Shown here one piece after another: positions 1 through 8,600 of a DNA stretch of 56,187 bases. This DNA comes from Streptomyces jeddahensis (GTDB lineage Bacteria; Actinomycetota; Actinomycetes; Streptomycetales; Streptomycetaceae). The position numbers and the translations under genes were made by a program. Location of the stretch: NCBI RefSeq assembly GCF_001642995.1, contig NZ_LOHS01000034.1, positions 1 to 56,187 of the forward strand. The letters are read 5' to 3'. The first letter of the stretch is position 1; each line of letters starts with the position of its first letter. Below the pieces are notes generated by a model, which saw nothing but the letters and a program-made list of their open reading frames with translations, was not told where the DNA came from and searched no databases.

Positions 1-1
1 G

Positions 2-1114
2 GGCGGGCCCCCGCCCGCCGTCGAGCTCGCGCCCGGCGTCCTCGTGCGGCACGTGGACGCAGGCCCGTACGAGGGACTCGCCAAGGAGGACCTGCCGGCC
101 CAGCTGTGCGCCTTCACGCACGGCGTGATGCAGGCCTGGGCCGGGCACCGCCCGGGCTACTACGACCTCGTGCACTCGCACTACTGGCTGAGCGGCCACG
201 TGGGCTGGCTCGCCGCAGAGCGCTGGGGCGTCCCGCTGGTGCACGCCATGCACACCATGGCGAAGGTCAAGAACGCCTCGCTCGCCGAGGGCGACACCCC
301 GGAACCGGCCGCCCGTGTGATCGGCGAGACCCAGGTCGTACGCGCGGCGGACCGCCTGATCGCCAACACGGCGGGGGAGGCCGAGGAGCTCGTACGCCAC
401 TACGAAGCGGACCTCGGCAAGGTCGCCGTCGTCCACCCGGGCGTGAACCTCGACCTGTTCCGGCCGGCCGACGGACGTGCCGCGGCCCGCGCCCGCCTCG
501 GCCTCCCCCAGGACGCCCTGATCCCGCTCTTCGCAGGCCGCATACAGCCCCTCAAGGCGCCCGACGTGCTGCTGCGCGCCGTCGCCGTGCTGCTCGACGA
601 GCGGCCGGAGCTGCGCTCGCGCATCGTCGTGCCCGTCGTCGGCGGGCCGTCCGGCAGCGGGCTCGCCAAACCCGAGCGGCTGCAGAAGCTCGCCGCGCGG
701 CTCGGCATCGCGGACGTCGTGCGCTTCCGGCCGCCGGTCGCCCAGGACCAGCTCGCGGACTGGTTCCGGGCCGCCTCGCTGCTCGTCATGCCCTCCTACA
801 GCGAATCGTTTGGCCTCGTCGCGATCGAGGCCGAGGCGACCGGCACGCCCGTGCTCGCGGCCGCGGTCGGCGGACTGCCCGTGGCCGTACGCGACGGCGT
901 GACCGGATTCCTCGTGGACGGCCACGAACCGGCCGACTACGCGCGCGTGCTGCGCGATTTCGCCGACGACCCGGGTCTCTCGGCCCGGATGGGCGCGGCC
1001 GCGGCCCGGCACGCCGAGTCCTTCGGCTGGGACGCGGCGGCGTCGGCCACGGCGGACGTCTACACCGCTGCGATGTACGACCACCGCCGTCGCGTACGCT
1101 CGCTCCATGGCTGA
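2..1114 (+). CDS. mshA: D-inositol-3-phosphate glycosyltransferase MshA, 5' truncated by the window edge
   Basis: The frame is open from base 2 with no start, so the N-terminus lies outside; about 370 residues remain of a family usually 420-460 long. It is a GT-B, GT4-type glycosyltransferase. Visible motifs are HSHYWLSG and [11 protein letters not shown] in the acceptor half, [15 protein letters not shown] at the start of the nucleotide-sugar half, and the donor-binding [17 protein letters not shown] followed by [16 protein letters not shown]. The family transfers GlcNAc from UDP-GlcNAc to 1L-inositol 3-phosphate, the first step of mycothiol synthesis in the cytoplasm. Its last codons overlap the next gene by 8 bp. 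Identity rests on the MshA-like TMAKVKN acceptor segment; a related GT4 enzyme is less likely. Confidence 0.9.
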   Translation, partial: GGPPPAVELAPGVLVRHVDAGPYEGLAKEDLPAQLCAFTHGVMQAWAGHRPGYYDLVHSHYWLSGHVGWLAAERWGVPLVHAMHTMAKVKNASLAEGDTPEPAARVIGETQVVRAADRLIANTAGEAEELVRHYEADLGKVAVVHPGVNLDLFRPADGRAAARARLGLPQDALIPLFAGRIQPLKAPDVLLRAVAVLLDERPELRSRIVVPVVGGPSGSGLAKPERLQKLAARLGIADVVRFRPPVAQDQLADWFRAASLLVMPSYSESFGLVAIEAEATGTPVLAAAVGGLPVAVRDGVTGFLVDGHEPADYARVLRDFADDPGLSARMGAAAARHAESFGWDAAASATADVYTAAMYDHRRRVRSLHG

Positions 1115-1607
1115 CGTACGGCAGGCGACGCAGGTCATCGAGTCCGCGCTCAAGGACGCAGAGCTGGAGTGGGAGAGCCCCGAGCCAGGCTCGTACGTGG
1201 TCAAACTCCCCGGAACGCGCAAGCTCTCGACGACCGTCTCGCTGCTCGTCGGCAGGCACTCGCTCTCACTGAACGCGTTCGTGATCCGGCATCCGGACGA
1301 GAACGAAGCCGGGGTGCACCGCTGGCTGCTCGAGCGCAACCTCAAGCTCTACGGCGTGAGTTACGCCGTCGACCCCCTCGGCGACATCTACCTGGTCGGC
1401 AAGCTGCCGCTGGCCGCCGTCACGCCCGAGGAGGTGGACCGCCTCCTCGGCTCGGTCCTCGAGGCCGCCGACGGCAGCTTCAACACGCTCCTCGAACTCG
1501 GCTTCGCCTCGGCGATCCGCAAGGAGTACGCGTGGCGGGTGTCGCGCGGCGAGTCGACACGGAACCTGGACGCGTTCGCGCATCTGACGCAGCGTCCGGA
1601 GAGCTGA
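1107..1607 (+). CDS. YbjN domain-containing protein
   Basis: A 166-residue soluble protein of the YbjN family, which has a fold like type III secretion chaperones and no known enzymatic role. The central segment [19 protein letters not shown] and the following [10 protein letters not shown] are the parts I recognise. It overlaps the 3' end of mshA, as this gene does in other Streptomyces. A TACGCT box lies exactly 6 nt before the ATG, inside mshA, so it may also have its own leaderless transcript; that is inference. Function unknown; in enterobacteria YbjN affects stress and motility. Confidence 0.85.
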   Translation: MADVRQATQVIESALKDAELEWESPEPGSYVVKLPGTRKLSTTVSLLVGRHSLSLNAFVIRHPDENEAGVHRWLLERNLKLYGVSYAVDPLGDIYLVGKLPLAAVTPEEVDRLLGSVLEAADGSFNTLLELGFASAIRKEYAWRVSRGESTRNLDAFAHLTQRPES

Positions 1608-1648
1608 GCTGTACACAGGCAGGAGGCTGCCGAGGCTCAGGCTCAGGC

Positions 1649-2449
1649 TCAGCGGGCGCTGGTGCGGTAGTGACCGGGCGGGACGCCCACCAACCGCTTG
1701 AAGTGGCGGGTCAGATGGGCCTGGTCGTAGAAGCCGGTCGCCGCGGCCACCTCGCCGGGCGTCCGGCCGTCGAGGAGGAGGCGGCGCGCCCGGTCGACGC
1801 GGCGTGACATGAGGTACTGGTGCGGCGCGATGCCGAAGGCGGCACTGAACGCTCGTACGAGATGAGTCGGATGGGCATGCACCAGCCGTGCCGCCTCCTC
1901 GAGGGGCACGCCCTCCACGAGACGTGCGTCGAGGAGTTCCCGCAGGCTGTGGGCTACGCCCGCGTCGCGCCGCGGCGGGCGGGCGGTGGCCAGACGGGGC
2001 CGCAGATGGCCGCGAAGCCGCTCGCCGATCAGCGCAAGACGGCTCTCCGCCTCCAGCTCGTCGCCCCGCTGGGCCAGGGCCGTGTGCAACTGCCCGACGC
2101 GGCGGCGCAGGACCGGGTCGGCCAGGTCGGGACCGTCCACCGCGGGCCCGATGAAGCTCTCGTCGAGCTGGGTCAGGTCCAGGTAGATGACCCGTTTGCG
2201 GAAGCCGTGCGGGGTCGCGGGCGAGCCGTTGTGCGGCACGTGCGGCGGGAGCAGGGAGACCGTGTCGTGCGGGGTGCCGTGCTCGTGGCGTTCAAGGTCG
2301 TACCGGACCGCGCCGTCGTCGACGATCAGCAGGGTCCACGCGTCGTGTACGTGCATCGGGTACGCGTACTCGGTGAAGTGGGCGTGGAAGACCTCGACGA
2401 CGCCCGGGACCTGTGGGCGCCACGCGGAGATCTCTTGCCGGGCCGCCAT
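1649..2449 (-). CDS. AraC-family transcriptional regulator
   Basis: 266 residues: an N-terminal cupin-like AraC ligand domain (HVHDAWTLLIVDDG, then LLPPHVPHNG) and a C-terminal double helix-turn-helix of about 100 residues (LEEAARLVHAHPTHLVRAFSAAFG, then EVAAATGFYDQAHLTRHFKRLVG). The frame stays open far upstream, but the domain begins at MAARQEI; TACGTT lies 6 nt before this ATG, which fits a leaderless start. It is divergent from the DUF2000 gene with 49 bp between the starts, and AraC regulators of this type often sit beside DUF2000 genes, so it probably controls that neighbour. The ligand is unknown. Confidence 0.9.
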   Translation of the reverse strand: MAARQEISAWRPQVPGVVEVFHAHFTEYAYPMHVHDAWTLLIVDDGAVRYDLERHEHGTPHDTVSLLPPHVPHNGSPATPHGFRKRVIYLDLTQLDESFIGPAVDGPDLADPVLRRRVGQLHTALAQRGDELEAESRLALIGERLRGHLRPRLATARPPRRDAGVAHSLRELLDARLVEGVPLEEAARLVHAHPTHLVRAFSAAFGIAPHQYLMSRRVDRARRLLLDGRTPGEVAAATGFYDQAHLTRHFKRLVGVPPGHYRTSAR

Positions 2450-2498
2450 GCAAAGAACGTACAAGACCGGGCGACGGGGCGGTCGGCAGTCTCGGAGT

Positions 2499-2966
2499 AT
2501 GACCACTGAGAACGCCGGCGCCGCCACCGCGAGGTCCGGGAACGACCTGCCGCCCGTACGCTTCGACACCAAGATCGCCGTGCTGCTGCGCGAGGACCTG
2601 GAGCCCTGGCAGCGCCTGAACGTCACCGCCTTCCTGGTCAGCGGTATCGGCTCAGAGCTCCCCGAGGTGATCGGCGAGCCGTACGCCGATGCCGACGGCA
2701 CTCCGTATCTGCCGATGTTCCGCCAGCCGGTCCTCGTCTTCGAGGGAACGAAGGAGACGCTGAAGGCCGCGCACACCCGCGCCCTGTCCCGTGCGCTCCC
2801 GCGGTCCGCCTTCACGTCCGACCTGTTCTCCACCGGCAACGACCGGGACAACCGCGCGGCGGTACGCGCGGTCCCCACGGATCAGTTGGACCTGGTGGGG
2901 CTGGCGGTGTACGGGCCGCGCAATGCGGTGGACAAGGTGCTCAAGGGGTCACGGATGCATCCTTGA
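2499..2966 (+). CDS. DUF2000 domain-containing protein
   Basis: 155 residues covering a whole DUF2000 domain: FDTKIAVLLREDLEPWQRLNVTAFL near the N-terminus, then GEPYADADGTPYLPMFRQPVLVF, and a C-terminal half ending in the LVGLAVYGPRNAVDKVLKG segment. The domain resembles peptidyl-tRNA hydrolase II folds but no activity is established. The start is the ATG just after the AraC promoter region; the longer open frame would read antisense through the regulator. The 3' end overlaps the convergent MFS gene by 26 bp. Probably controlled by the divergent AraC regulator (inference). Confidence 0.85.
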   Translation: MTTENAGAATARSGNDLPPVRFDTKIAVLLREDLEPWQRLNVTAFLVSGIGSELPEVIGEPYADADGTPYLPMFRQPVLVFEGTKETLKAAHTRALSRALPRSAFTSDLFSTGNDRDNRAAVRAVPTDQLDLVGLAVYGPRNAVDKVLKGSRMHP

Positions 2967-4332
2967 GTGCTGCGGAGCGGGGGGAGCCGGACTCGGAGCC
3001 CTGCGTGCCGGAGTCGTTCGGGGCGGCCTCGGCCCCGTTGGCGGTGGCCTCGGCCTGGTTGGCGGTGGCCCCGGCCCCGTTGGCGGTGGCCTCGGCCTTG
3101 GACTCGTTCGCTGACTCGTCCTCCGCCGGCAGCCCCCGCATCAGCACCCAGTACCCGGCGGCCGCCACCGTGCCGATCACCGCGCAGCCGCCCCACAGCC
3201 ACTCCGCACCGAGCCGGTCGATCATGAAGCCGGACATCAGCGGGGCCACCAGGCCTGCCACCGACCAGGACAGCGTGTACATGCCCTGGTAGCGGCCGCG
3301 GCCGTGCACCGGGGACAGCCGGACCACGAGCCCCGTCTGGGTGGGTGCGTTGACGATCTCGGCGAGCGTCCACACGCACACCGTCAGCGCGAAGACGCCG
3401 ACCGACCCGGCGAACGCGGTGAGCCCGAAGCCGTATCCCGCGACGAGCGACGAGACGATCAACAGCTGCTGCGGGTCGCGGTGTTCGATGAAGCGGGTGA
3501 CCGGGATCTGCAGGGCGACGATCAGTACGCCGTTGACCGCGATCGCCATGCCGTAGTCGGCCGGGGTGAAGCCCGCCTCGCCCATCGCCACCGGCAGCCC
3601 CACCGAACCCTGCTGGAAGATCAGCGCGATGAGGAAGGACAGCCCCACGACGCCCATGAAGCGGCCGTCGCGCAGCACCGTGCCGAGCCCGGTCTCCGGC
3701 TCGGCGGCCTTCTGCGCGGCCGTCCGCTCTGGCCGCGACTCCGGCAGCTTGACGAAGACGACCACCGCGCACACCAGCGTCATCGCGGCCTCGACCAGGA
3801 AGCCCGCGAGATAACTGACCTCCGCGACGAAGCCCGCGCCCATCGAGGAGACCGCGAACCCCAGGTTGATCGCCCAGTAGTTGAGCGAGAAGGCGCGCAC
3901 CCGGTCCTCGGGGCGCACGATGTCCGCCATCATCGCCTGCACGGCGGGCCGTGAGGCGTTCGACGCCATGCCGACGAGGAAGGCGACGGCCGCGATCGCC
4001 ACGGGATCGCGCATGAAGCCGAGCAGCGCGACGCTGAGGGCCGTCGACGTCTGGGCGATGAGCAGGGTGGGCCGCCGTCCCAGCCGGTCCGTCATCACGC
4101 CCGCACCCAGCGAGGAGATCACACCGCCGAGCCCGTGCAGCGCGGCGACGAGTCCGGCGTACGAGGCGGAGTATCCGCGGTCGAGCGTGAGGTACAGCGC
4201 CATGAAGGTCGCGACGAACGCCCCGAGCCGGTTGACGAGCGTGCTGGTCCACAGCCACCAGAAGGCGCGGGGAAGCCCCGCCACGCTGTCCCTCGCGGCC
4301 CGTCTGAGTGCGGCGAGTCCGGTGGCAGGCAT
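2941..4332 (-). CDS. MFS transporter with repetitive C-terminal tail
   Basis: 463 residues, a 12-helix major facilitator. The N-terminal helix (WLWTSTLVNRLGAFVATFMALYL), the loop MTDRLGRRPTLL (motif A type) and the mirrored second half (ALQIPVTRFIEHRDPQQLL) are clear. Substrate is unknown; the sequence resembles the MdtH-like multidrug group. The start is the ATG preceded by a G-rich ribosome site; the longer frame adds 41 residues of non-membrane sequence. The last 50 residues are a hydrophilic tail built on seven-residue units (EATANGA, GATANQA) encoded by 21-bp DNA repeats. The 3' end overlaps the DUF2000 gene. An inverted repeat lies in its upstream region. Confidence 0.88.
   Translation of the reverse strand: MPATGLAALRRAARDSVAGLPRAFWWLWTSTLVNRLGAFVATFMALYLTLDRGYSASYAGLVAALHGLGGVISSLGAGVMTDRLGRRPTLLIAQTSTALSVALLGFMRDPVAIAAVAFLVGMASNASRPAVQAMMADIVRPEDRVRAFSLNYWAINLGFAVSSMGAGFVAEVSYLAGFLVEAAMTLVCAVVVFVKLPESRPERTAAQKAAEPETGLGTVLRDGRFMGVVGLSFLIALIFQQGSVGLPVAMGEAGFTPADYGMAIAVNGVLIVALQIPVTRFIEHRDPQQLLIVSSLVAGYGFGLTAFAGSVGVFALTVCVWTLAEIVNAPTQTGLVVRLSPVHGRGRYQGMYTLSWSVAGLVAPLMSGFMIDRLGAEWLWGGCAVIGTVAAAGYWVLMRGLPAEDESANESKAEATANGAGATANQAEATANGAEAAPNDSGTQGSESGSPRSAALKDASVTP
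3021..3101. repeat. 21-bp tandem repeat in the 3' end of the MFS gene
   Basis: About four imperfect 21-bp units of the form GGCGGTGGCCTCGGCCCCGTT lie head to tail and keep the MFS reading frame, giving the seven-residue repeats of its C-terminus. They look like slippage products. Confidence 0.8.
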
Positions 4333-4350
4333 GGGCGGTCCCCCTGATGA

Positions 4351-4383
4351 TGTAAGTAGCAGCGGCTCGTCATGCAACTTACA
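4351..4383. promoter_or_regulatory. Inverted repeat TGTAAGT-N19-ACTTACA upstream of the MFS gene
   Basis: Perfect 7-bp arms (4351-4357 and 4377-4383) lie just upstream of the MFS start, where a repressor of an exporter would bind. No regulator gene adjoins the MFS gene. The spacing is wide for a single dimer, so two separate half-sites are possible. Confidence 0.4.
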
Positions 4384-4409
4384 AAGAGGGGGCTCGCGGT
4401 CGCCATCGA

Positions 4410-4428
4410 ATTGACGGCGACCGTCAAT
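4410..4428. promoter_or_regulatory. 8-bp inverted repeat ATTGACGG-CGA-CCGTCAAT in the MFS/gpm intergenic region
   Basis: Perfect arms around a 3-bp centre, about 48 bp before the phosphoglycerate mutase start and upstream of its proposed -10 box TACGCT (4462-4467). It could be an operator for either divergent gene. Confidence 0.35.
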
Positions 4429-4475
4429 CGAGACACCGATCGAACCGGACAGCACCGTCGATTACGCTCAGGGGC

Positions 4476-5237
4476 ATGGCCGACGCACCGTACAAGCTGA
4501 TCCTCCTCCGCCACGGCGAGAGCGAATGGAACGCGAAGAACCTGTTCACCGGCTGGGTGGACGTCAACCTCAACGAGAAGGGCGAGAAGGAGGCAGTCCG
4601 CGGCGGTGAGCTGCTGAAGGACGCCGGTCTGCTGCCCGACGTGGTCCACACCTCGCTCCAGAAGCGCGCGATCCGCACCGCGCAGCTGGCGCTTGAGGCC
4701 GCCGACCGCCACTGGATCCCCGTCCACCGCAGCTGGCGCCTGAACGAGCGCCACTACGGCGCCCTGCAGGGCAAGGACAAGGCGCAGACCCTCGCCGAGT
4801 TCGGCGAGGAGCAGTTCATGCTCTGGCGCCGCTCCTACGACACCCCGCCGCCGCCGCTCGAGGACGGCAGCGAGTTCTCGCAGAGCGACGACCCGCGCTA
4901 CGCCACCATCCCGCCGGAGCTGCGCCCGCGCACCGAGTGCCTCAAGGACGTCGTCATCCGCATGCTGCCGTACTGGTACGACGGCATCGTCCCCGACCTC
5001 CTGGCCGGCCGCACGGTCCTGGTCGCCGCCCACGGCAACAGCCTGCGCGCCCTGGTCAAGCACCTCGACGGGATCTCGGATGCGGACATCGCGGGCCTGA
5101 ACATCCCGACGGGCATCCCGCTCTCCTACGAGCTCGACGCCGACTTCAAGCCGGTCAACCCGGGCGGCACGTACCTCGACCCGGAGGCGGCGGCGGCCGC
5201 GATCGAGGCGGTCAAGAACCAGGGCAAGAAGAAGTAA
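4476..5237 (+). CDS. gpmA: 2,3-bisphosphoglycerate-dependent phosphoglycerate mutase
   Basis: 253 residues, the usual length for dPGM. The histidine phosphatase signature [20 protein letters not shown] carries the phospho-accepting His; [11 protein letters not shown] and the second catalytic His in [19 protein letters not shown] are present, as is the [12 protein letters not shown] end. It interconverts 3- and 2-phosphoglycerate in glycolysis. A TACGCT box ends 8 nt before the ATG, so the message is probably leaderless, although a GGGG is also adjacent. A strong hairpin follows the gene, so it is probably a single transcript. Confidence 0.96.
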   Translation: MADAPYKLILLRHGESEWNAKNLFTGWVDVNLNEKGEKEAVRGGELLKDAGLLPDVVHTSLQKRAIRTAQLALEAADRHWIPVHRSWRLNERHYGALQGKDKAQTLAEFGEEQFMLWRRSYDTPPPPLEDGSEFSQSDDPRYATIPPELRPRTECLKDVVIRMLPYWYDGIVPDLLAGRTVLVAAHGNSLRALVKHLDGISDADIAGLNIPTGIPLSYELDADFKPVNPGGTYLDPEAAAAAIEAVKNQGKKK

Positions 5238-5249
5238 CCCTGACTGATC

Positions 5250-5287
5250 AAGCCCCCTACCTGCGAGTTCTCCGCGGGTAGGGGGCT
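5250..5287 (+). terminator. Hairpin terminator after gpmA
   Basis: GCCCCCTACC...GGTAGGGGGC with further pairing inside and a TTGT tail, 13 bp after the gpmA stop. Confidence 0.8.
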
Positions 5288-5483
5288 TGTCGTTGCGCTG
5301 GGCAGCTCCAGCCATCCAGCCCAAAGCGTGAGCCCGTCGGGCGCGCCGTTGTGTGCACGGTTGTGGGCGGGCGCGCGTGTGCGCCGTTGATGCGCCTGCC
5401 CCGGTGGGCTTGCAATGGGCGAGGAGGCGACGTCCCGAGGCCGTACGCCCGTACGCACGTGCGCCTTCGAGGAGGGAGCCCTC

Positions 5484-5642
5484 ATGGCCGAGTCCCCCGA
5501 GACCGACTACACCCCCGAGCCGCCCGCCGAGATGCCCTCGGTGCCCGATCTGCCGAAGCTCGTGCTCATCGGCGCCTGCGGCTGCGGCGCGGGCTGCGGT
5601 TGCGGCTGCCAGGCCGGCGCGCCGTGCCGGTGCGGCGGCTGA
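5484..5642 (+). CDS. Small cysteine-rich protein (52 aa)
   Basis: The ATG is preceded by a good ribosome site, GGAGGG, 6-7 nt upstream; an upstream in-frame ATG at 5415 lacks one. The protein has an acidic, proline-rich N-terminal half (ETDYTPEPPAEMPSVPD), a short hydrophobic stretch (LPKLVLIGA), and a C-terminus with seven cysteines in 20 residues: CGCGAGCGCGCQ followed by PCRCGG. CxC clusters of this kind bind soft metals in metallothioneins. I do not recognise a family. It could also be a short precursor peptide, but no modifying enzyme is next to it. A 59-bp hairpin follows. Coding potential is supported by the ribosome site and codon third-position GC. Confidence 0.6.
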   Translation: MAESPETDYTPEPPAEMPSVPDLPKLVLIGACGCGAGCGCGCQAGAPCRCGG

Positions 5643-5661
5643 TACGGCGGGTGCAGACACC

Positions 5662-5720
5662 GGCGCCCCACGGGACGTACTGATCGTGATCACGATCGTG
5701 TACGTGTCCCGTGGGGCGCC
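5662..5720. terminator. Long bidirectional hairpin between the Cys-rich gene and phoU
   Basis: Arms GGCGCCCCACGGGACGTAC and GTACGTGTCCCGTGGGGCGCC pair with a 2-nt bulge, around a second perfect palindrome, GATCGTGATCACGATC. It lies between two convergent genes and can serve both. Confidence 0.75.
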
Positions 5721-5738
5721 ACCCGTTGTCCGAGGTGG

Positions 5739-6434
5739 TCAGGCGCCCTCCACCGCGCCGGTCTCCACCGGGCCCGTCGGGGGCTGGAGCTCGTCCGCGT
5801 ACTCGCCCGTCACCAGGTACACGACCCGCTTCGCGACCGACACGGCGTGGTCCGCGAAGCGCTCGTAGTAGCGGCCGAGCAGCGTCACGTCGACTGCCGT
5901 CTCGATGCCATGCTTCCAGCGCTCGTCCATCAGGTGCTGGAAGAGCGTACGGTGCAGCAGGTCCATCTCGTCGTCGTCGGACTCCAGCTGCAGCGCCAGG
6001 TCGACGTCCTTGGTGATGACGACCTCGGCGGCCTTCGCCATCAGACGCTGCGCGAGCTGGCCCATCTCCAGGATGGTGGCGTGCAGGTCGTTCGGGACCG
6101 CGCGCTCCGGGAAGCGCAGCCGGGCCAGCTTGGCCACGTGCTGGGCCAGGTCGCCCGAGCGCTCCAGGTCGGCGCTCATACGGAGCGAGGTGACGACTAT
6201 CCGCAGGTCCGTCGCCACCGGCTGCTGCCGGGCGAGCAGGGCGATGGCCCGGGCCTCCAGGTCGTGCTGCAGATCGTCGACCTTCTGGTCGGCCGCGATC
6301 ACACTCTCCGCCAGCTTCAGGTCGGCGTCGAGAATGGCCGTGGTGGCGCGCCCGATCGCCGACCCGACCAGGCGGGCCATCTCGACCAGGTCCTCGCCGA
6401 TCGAGTCAAGTTCCTCGTGGTACGCGTCCCGCAT
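5739..6434 (-). CDS. phoU: Phosphate transport system regulatory protein PhoU
   Basis: 231 residues, with the two mirrored three-helix PhoU repeats (MRDAYHEELDSIGEDLVEMARLVG, then DLERSGDLAQHVAKLARLRFPE; second half GRYYERFADHAVSVAKRVVYLVTGE). The E/DxxxD-type metal-binding motifs in each repeat are visible. PhoU links the Pst transporter to the PhoR sensor and dampens the phosphate starvation response. It is divergent from phoR-phoP; PHO-box-like repeats lie upstream in its orientation, so it is probably PhoP-dependent. The C-terminus ends in a short P/G/E tail. The longer open frame is antisense to phoR. Confidence 0.95.
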   Translation of the reverse strand: MRDAYHEELDSIGEDLVEMARLVGSAIGRATTAILDADLKLAESVIAADQKVDDLQHDLEARAIALLARQQPVATDLRIVVTSLRMSADLERSGDLAQHVAKLARLRFPERAVPNDLHATILEMGQLAQRLMAKAAEVVITKDVDLALQLESDDDEMDLLHRTLFQHLMDERWKHGIETAVDVTLLGRYYERFADHAVSVAKRVVYLVTGEYADELQPPTGPVETGAVEGA

Positions 6435-6546
6435 GTGGGTGTCCCTCTCTCCGTCTTCGTCGGGGGCTCCGGGGCTCCGGTGTCGGGGGCTGACGAACCC
6501 CACGCTGCCACGTTCCGGGCCGTACGCGTCCGTTTCCGGCAGACCA

Positions 6547-6575
6547 AATGAACCATCCCTGTCTCCTCGGTGAAC
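6547..6575 (-). promoter_or_regulatory. PHO-box-like direct repeats upstream of phoU
   Basis: Read on the minus strand, GTTCACC and GTTCATT are spaced 22 bp apart, that is two 11-bp repeat units, with a degenerate unit between them. This matches the Streptomyces PHO box of 11-bp direct repeats beginning GTTCACC. It lies between phoU and phoR-phoP and faces phoU. Confidence 0.65.
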
Positions 6576-6648
6576 TCTGGGCGACGAGTGTTCGAGCGGG
6601 CGCTCCGATGGCTGTGGGCAGCGGTCCTGGCACGCATAACCTGGACAC

Positions 6649-7923
6649 ATGGACGTGAACGCGGCGGTTGCCGCAGCGGCAGCGATCGCCGGTGTGTGCA
6701 CCGGCGTGATCGCGATGCTGGCGTTCCGCTGGAGCGAGCGCGAGCAGAGGCGTCCCACCCGTACCTCTCTCCACACAGATCCCGTACTGCCCCCGGGCGT
6801 CGACACGGTGCTGTCCGTGCTGCGCTCATCCGCCGTCGTCCTCGACGAGGCGGACAGCGTGGTCAAGGCCAGCTCCGCCGCGTACGCGCTCGGTCTGGTA
6901 CGCGGCGGGAAGCTGGCCGTCGAGCCGATGCTCCAGATGGCCCGCGACACCCGACGCGACGGCGAGATACGGCAGGTCGAGCTGGACCTGCCCCGGCGCG
7001 GCACCGGCCGCGGCGAGGCCCTCGCCGTCTCCGCCCGCGTGGCCCCGCTGGGCTCGCGCCTGGTGCTGCTGCTGGTCGAGGACCTCACCGAGGCCCGGCG
7101 CATCGAGGCGGTACGCCGCGATTTCGTCGCCAACGTCAGCCACGAGCTCAAGACCCCCACCGGCGCCCTCTCCCTCCTCTCCGAGGCCGTCATGGACGCG
7201 TCCGACGACCCGGAGGCGGTGGAACGGTTCGCCGGGCGCATGCAGGTGGAGGCCACCCGCCTGACCAACCTCGTCCAGGAACTCATCGACCTCTCCCGGG
7301 TGCAGAACGACGACCCGCTGGAGGACGCCGAGCCCGTACGCGTCGACGAGCTGGTCGCCGAGGCCATGGACCGCTGCCGCCACCAGGCGGGCACCAAGCA
7401 GATCACCATGGCCTCGGGAGGCACCGCCGACCTGCACGTCTGGGGCAACCGGGGCCAGCTCGCCGCCGCCCTCGGCAACCTCGTCGAGAACGCCGTGAAC
7501 TACAGCCCGGCCCGTACCCGCGTGGGCATCGCCGCGCGCCGGGTGGCCGCGCCCGGCGGGGACCTCATCGAGCTCTCCGTCACCGACCAGGGAATCGGCA
7601 TATCCGACAAGGACAAGGAGCGCATCTTCGAGCGCTTCTACCGCGTCGACCCGGCCCGCTCCCGTGCCACGGGCGGCACGGGCCTGGGTCTGGCCATCGT
7701 CAAGCACGTGGCCGCCTCGCACGGCGGGGAGGTCACGGTGTGGAGCTCCGAGGGACAGGGCTCCACGTTCACCCTGCGGCTTCCGGAGGCGGGCTCTGCC
7801 CGCGACCGCTCGAGCCACCGGCCCGGCCTCGACGACGAGGACGAGAACGGGCAGCCCGCCGAGACCGCCATCTCATCCCCGTACGCACACGAACCACTTT
7901 CTGCCCCGGAGGTCCTTCCGTGA
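6649..7923 (+). CDS. phoR: Sensor histidine kinase PhoR (SenX3-like)
   Basis: 424 residues. One N-terminal membrane helix (about residues 3-25), a PAS-like region, then HisKA with FVANVSHELKTPTGAL, where the phospho-accepting His is residue 165, and HATPase_c with N box LVENAVNYSP, G1 DQGIGI, FERFYRVD and G2 GTGLGLAIVKH. It senses phosphate limitation with PhoU and the Pst system and phosphorylates PhoP. TAACCT lies 6 nt before the ATG, which suggests a leaderless message. The stop overlaps the phoP GTG by 4 bp (GTGA), so translation is coupled. Confidence 0.95.
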   Translation: MDVNAAVAAAAAIAGVCTGVIAMLAFRWSEREQRRPTRTSLHTDPVLPPGVDTVLSVLRSSAVVLDEADSVVKASSAAYALGLVRGGKLAVEPMLQMARDTRRDGEIRQVELDLPRRGTGRGEALAVSARVAPLGSRLVLLLVEDLTEARRIEAVRRDFVANVSHELKTPTGALSLLSEAVMDASDDPEAVERFAGRMQVEATRLTNLVQELIDLSRVQNDDPLEDAEPVRVDELVAEAMDRCRHQAGTKQITMASGGTADLHVWGNRGQLAAALGNLVENAVNYSPARTRVGIAARRVAAPGGDLIELSVTDQGIGISDKDKERIFERFYRVDPARSRATGGTGLGLAIVKHVAASHGGEVTVWSSEGQGSTFTLRLPEAGSARDRSSHRPGLDDEDENGQPAETAISSPYAHEPLSAPEVLP

Positions 7924-8600
7924 CCCGAGTGCTCGTCGTCGAGGACGAGGAGTCCTTCTCCGACGCTTTGTCCTACATGCTTCGTAAGGAGGGCTTCGAG
8001 GTCGCCATCGCGACCACCGGGCCCGACGGACTCGACGAGTTCGAGCGCAACGGCGCCGACCTCGTCCTGCTCGACCTCATGCTGCCGGGCCTGCCCGGCA
8101 CGGAGGTCTGCCGCCAGCTGCGCGGTCGCTCCAACGTCCCGGTGATCATGGTGACCGCCAAGGACAGCGAGATCGACAAGGTGGTCGGCCTTGAGATAGG
8201 AGCCGACGACTACGTCACCAAGCCCTTCTCCTCGCGCGAACTGGTCGCCCGCATTCGCGCCGTCCTGCGCCGCCGCGGCGAGCCGGAGGAGGTCACCCCG
8301 GCCGCCCTGGAGGCGGGCCCGGTCCGCATGGACGTCGACCGCCACGTGGTCACCGTCTCCGGCTCCAAGGTCGACCTCCCCCTGAAGGAGTTCGACCTCC
8401 TGGAGATGCTCCTGCGCAACGCGGGCCGCGTCCTTACGCGCATGCAGCTCATCGACCGCGTCTGGGGCGCCGACTACGTCGGCGACACCAAGACCCTCGA
8501 CGTCCACGTCAAGCGCCTGCGTGCCAAGATCGAGCCGGACCCGGGGGCGCCGCGGTATCTGGTGACGGTGCGGGGTCTGGGGTACAAGTTCGAGCCGTAG
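7920..8600 (+). CDS. phoP: Response regulator PhoP
   Basis: 226 residues, OmpR/PhoB family. The receiver domain has the acidic pair VVEDEE, phospho-acceptor Asp52 in [10 protein letters not shown], the Thr in MVTAKD and the Lys in DDYVTKPFS. The C-terminal winged helix includes [31 protein letters not shown] and the recognition helix [16 protein letters not shown], ending in the wing [12 protein letters not shown]. It activates phosphate-scavenging genes and represses antibiotic and nitrogen genes in Streptomyces. Start GTG overlaps phoR. The last 105 bases are the first copy of a 197-bp tandem repeat that continues downstream. Confidence 0.95.
   Translation: MTRVLVVEDEESFSDALSYMLRKEGFEVAIATTGPDGLDEFERNGADLVLLDLMLPGLPGTEVCRQLRGRSNVPVIMVTAKDSEIDKVVGLEIGADDYVTKPFSSRELVARIRAVLRRRGEPEEVTPAALEAGPVRMDVDRHVVTVSGSKVDLPLKEFDLLEMLLRNAGRVLTRMQLIDRVWGADYVGDTKTLDVHVKRLRAKIEPDPGAPRYLVTVRGLGYKFEP

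Noticed and set aside
5484..5642. RiPP biosynthetic cluster around the Cys-rich peptide
   Set aside because: No modifying enzyme, protease or dedicated exporter adjoins; neighbours are gpmA and phoU.
4119..5693. 524-codon minus-strand frame over gpmA
   Set aside because: Antisense to gpmA; composition typical of a shadow frame.
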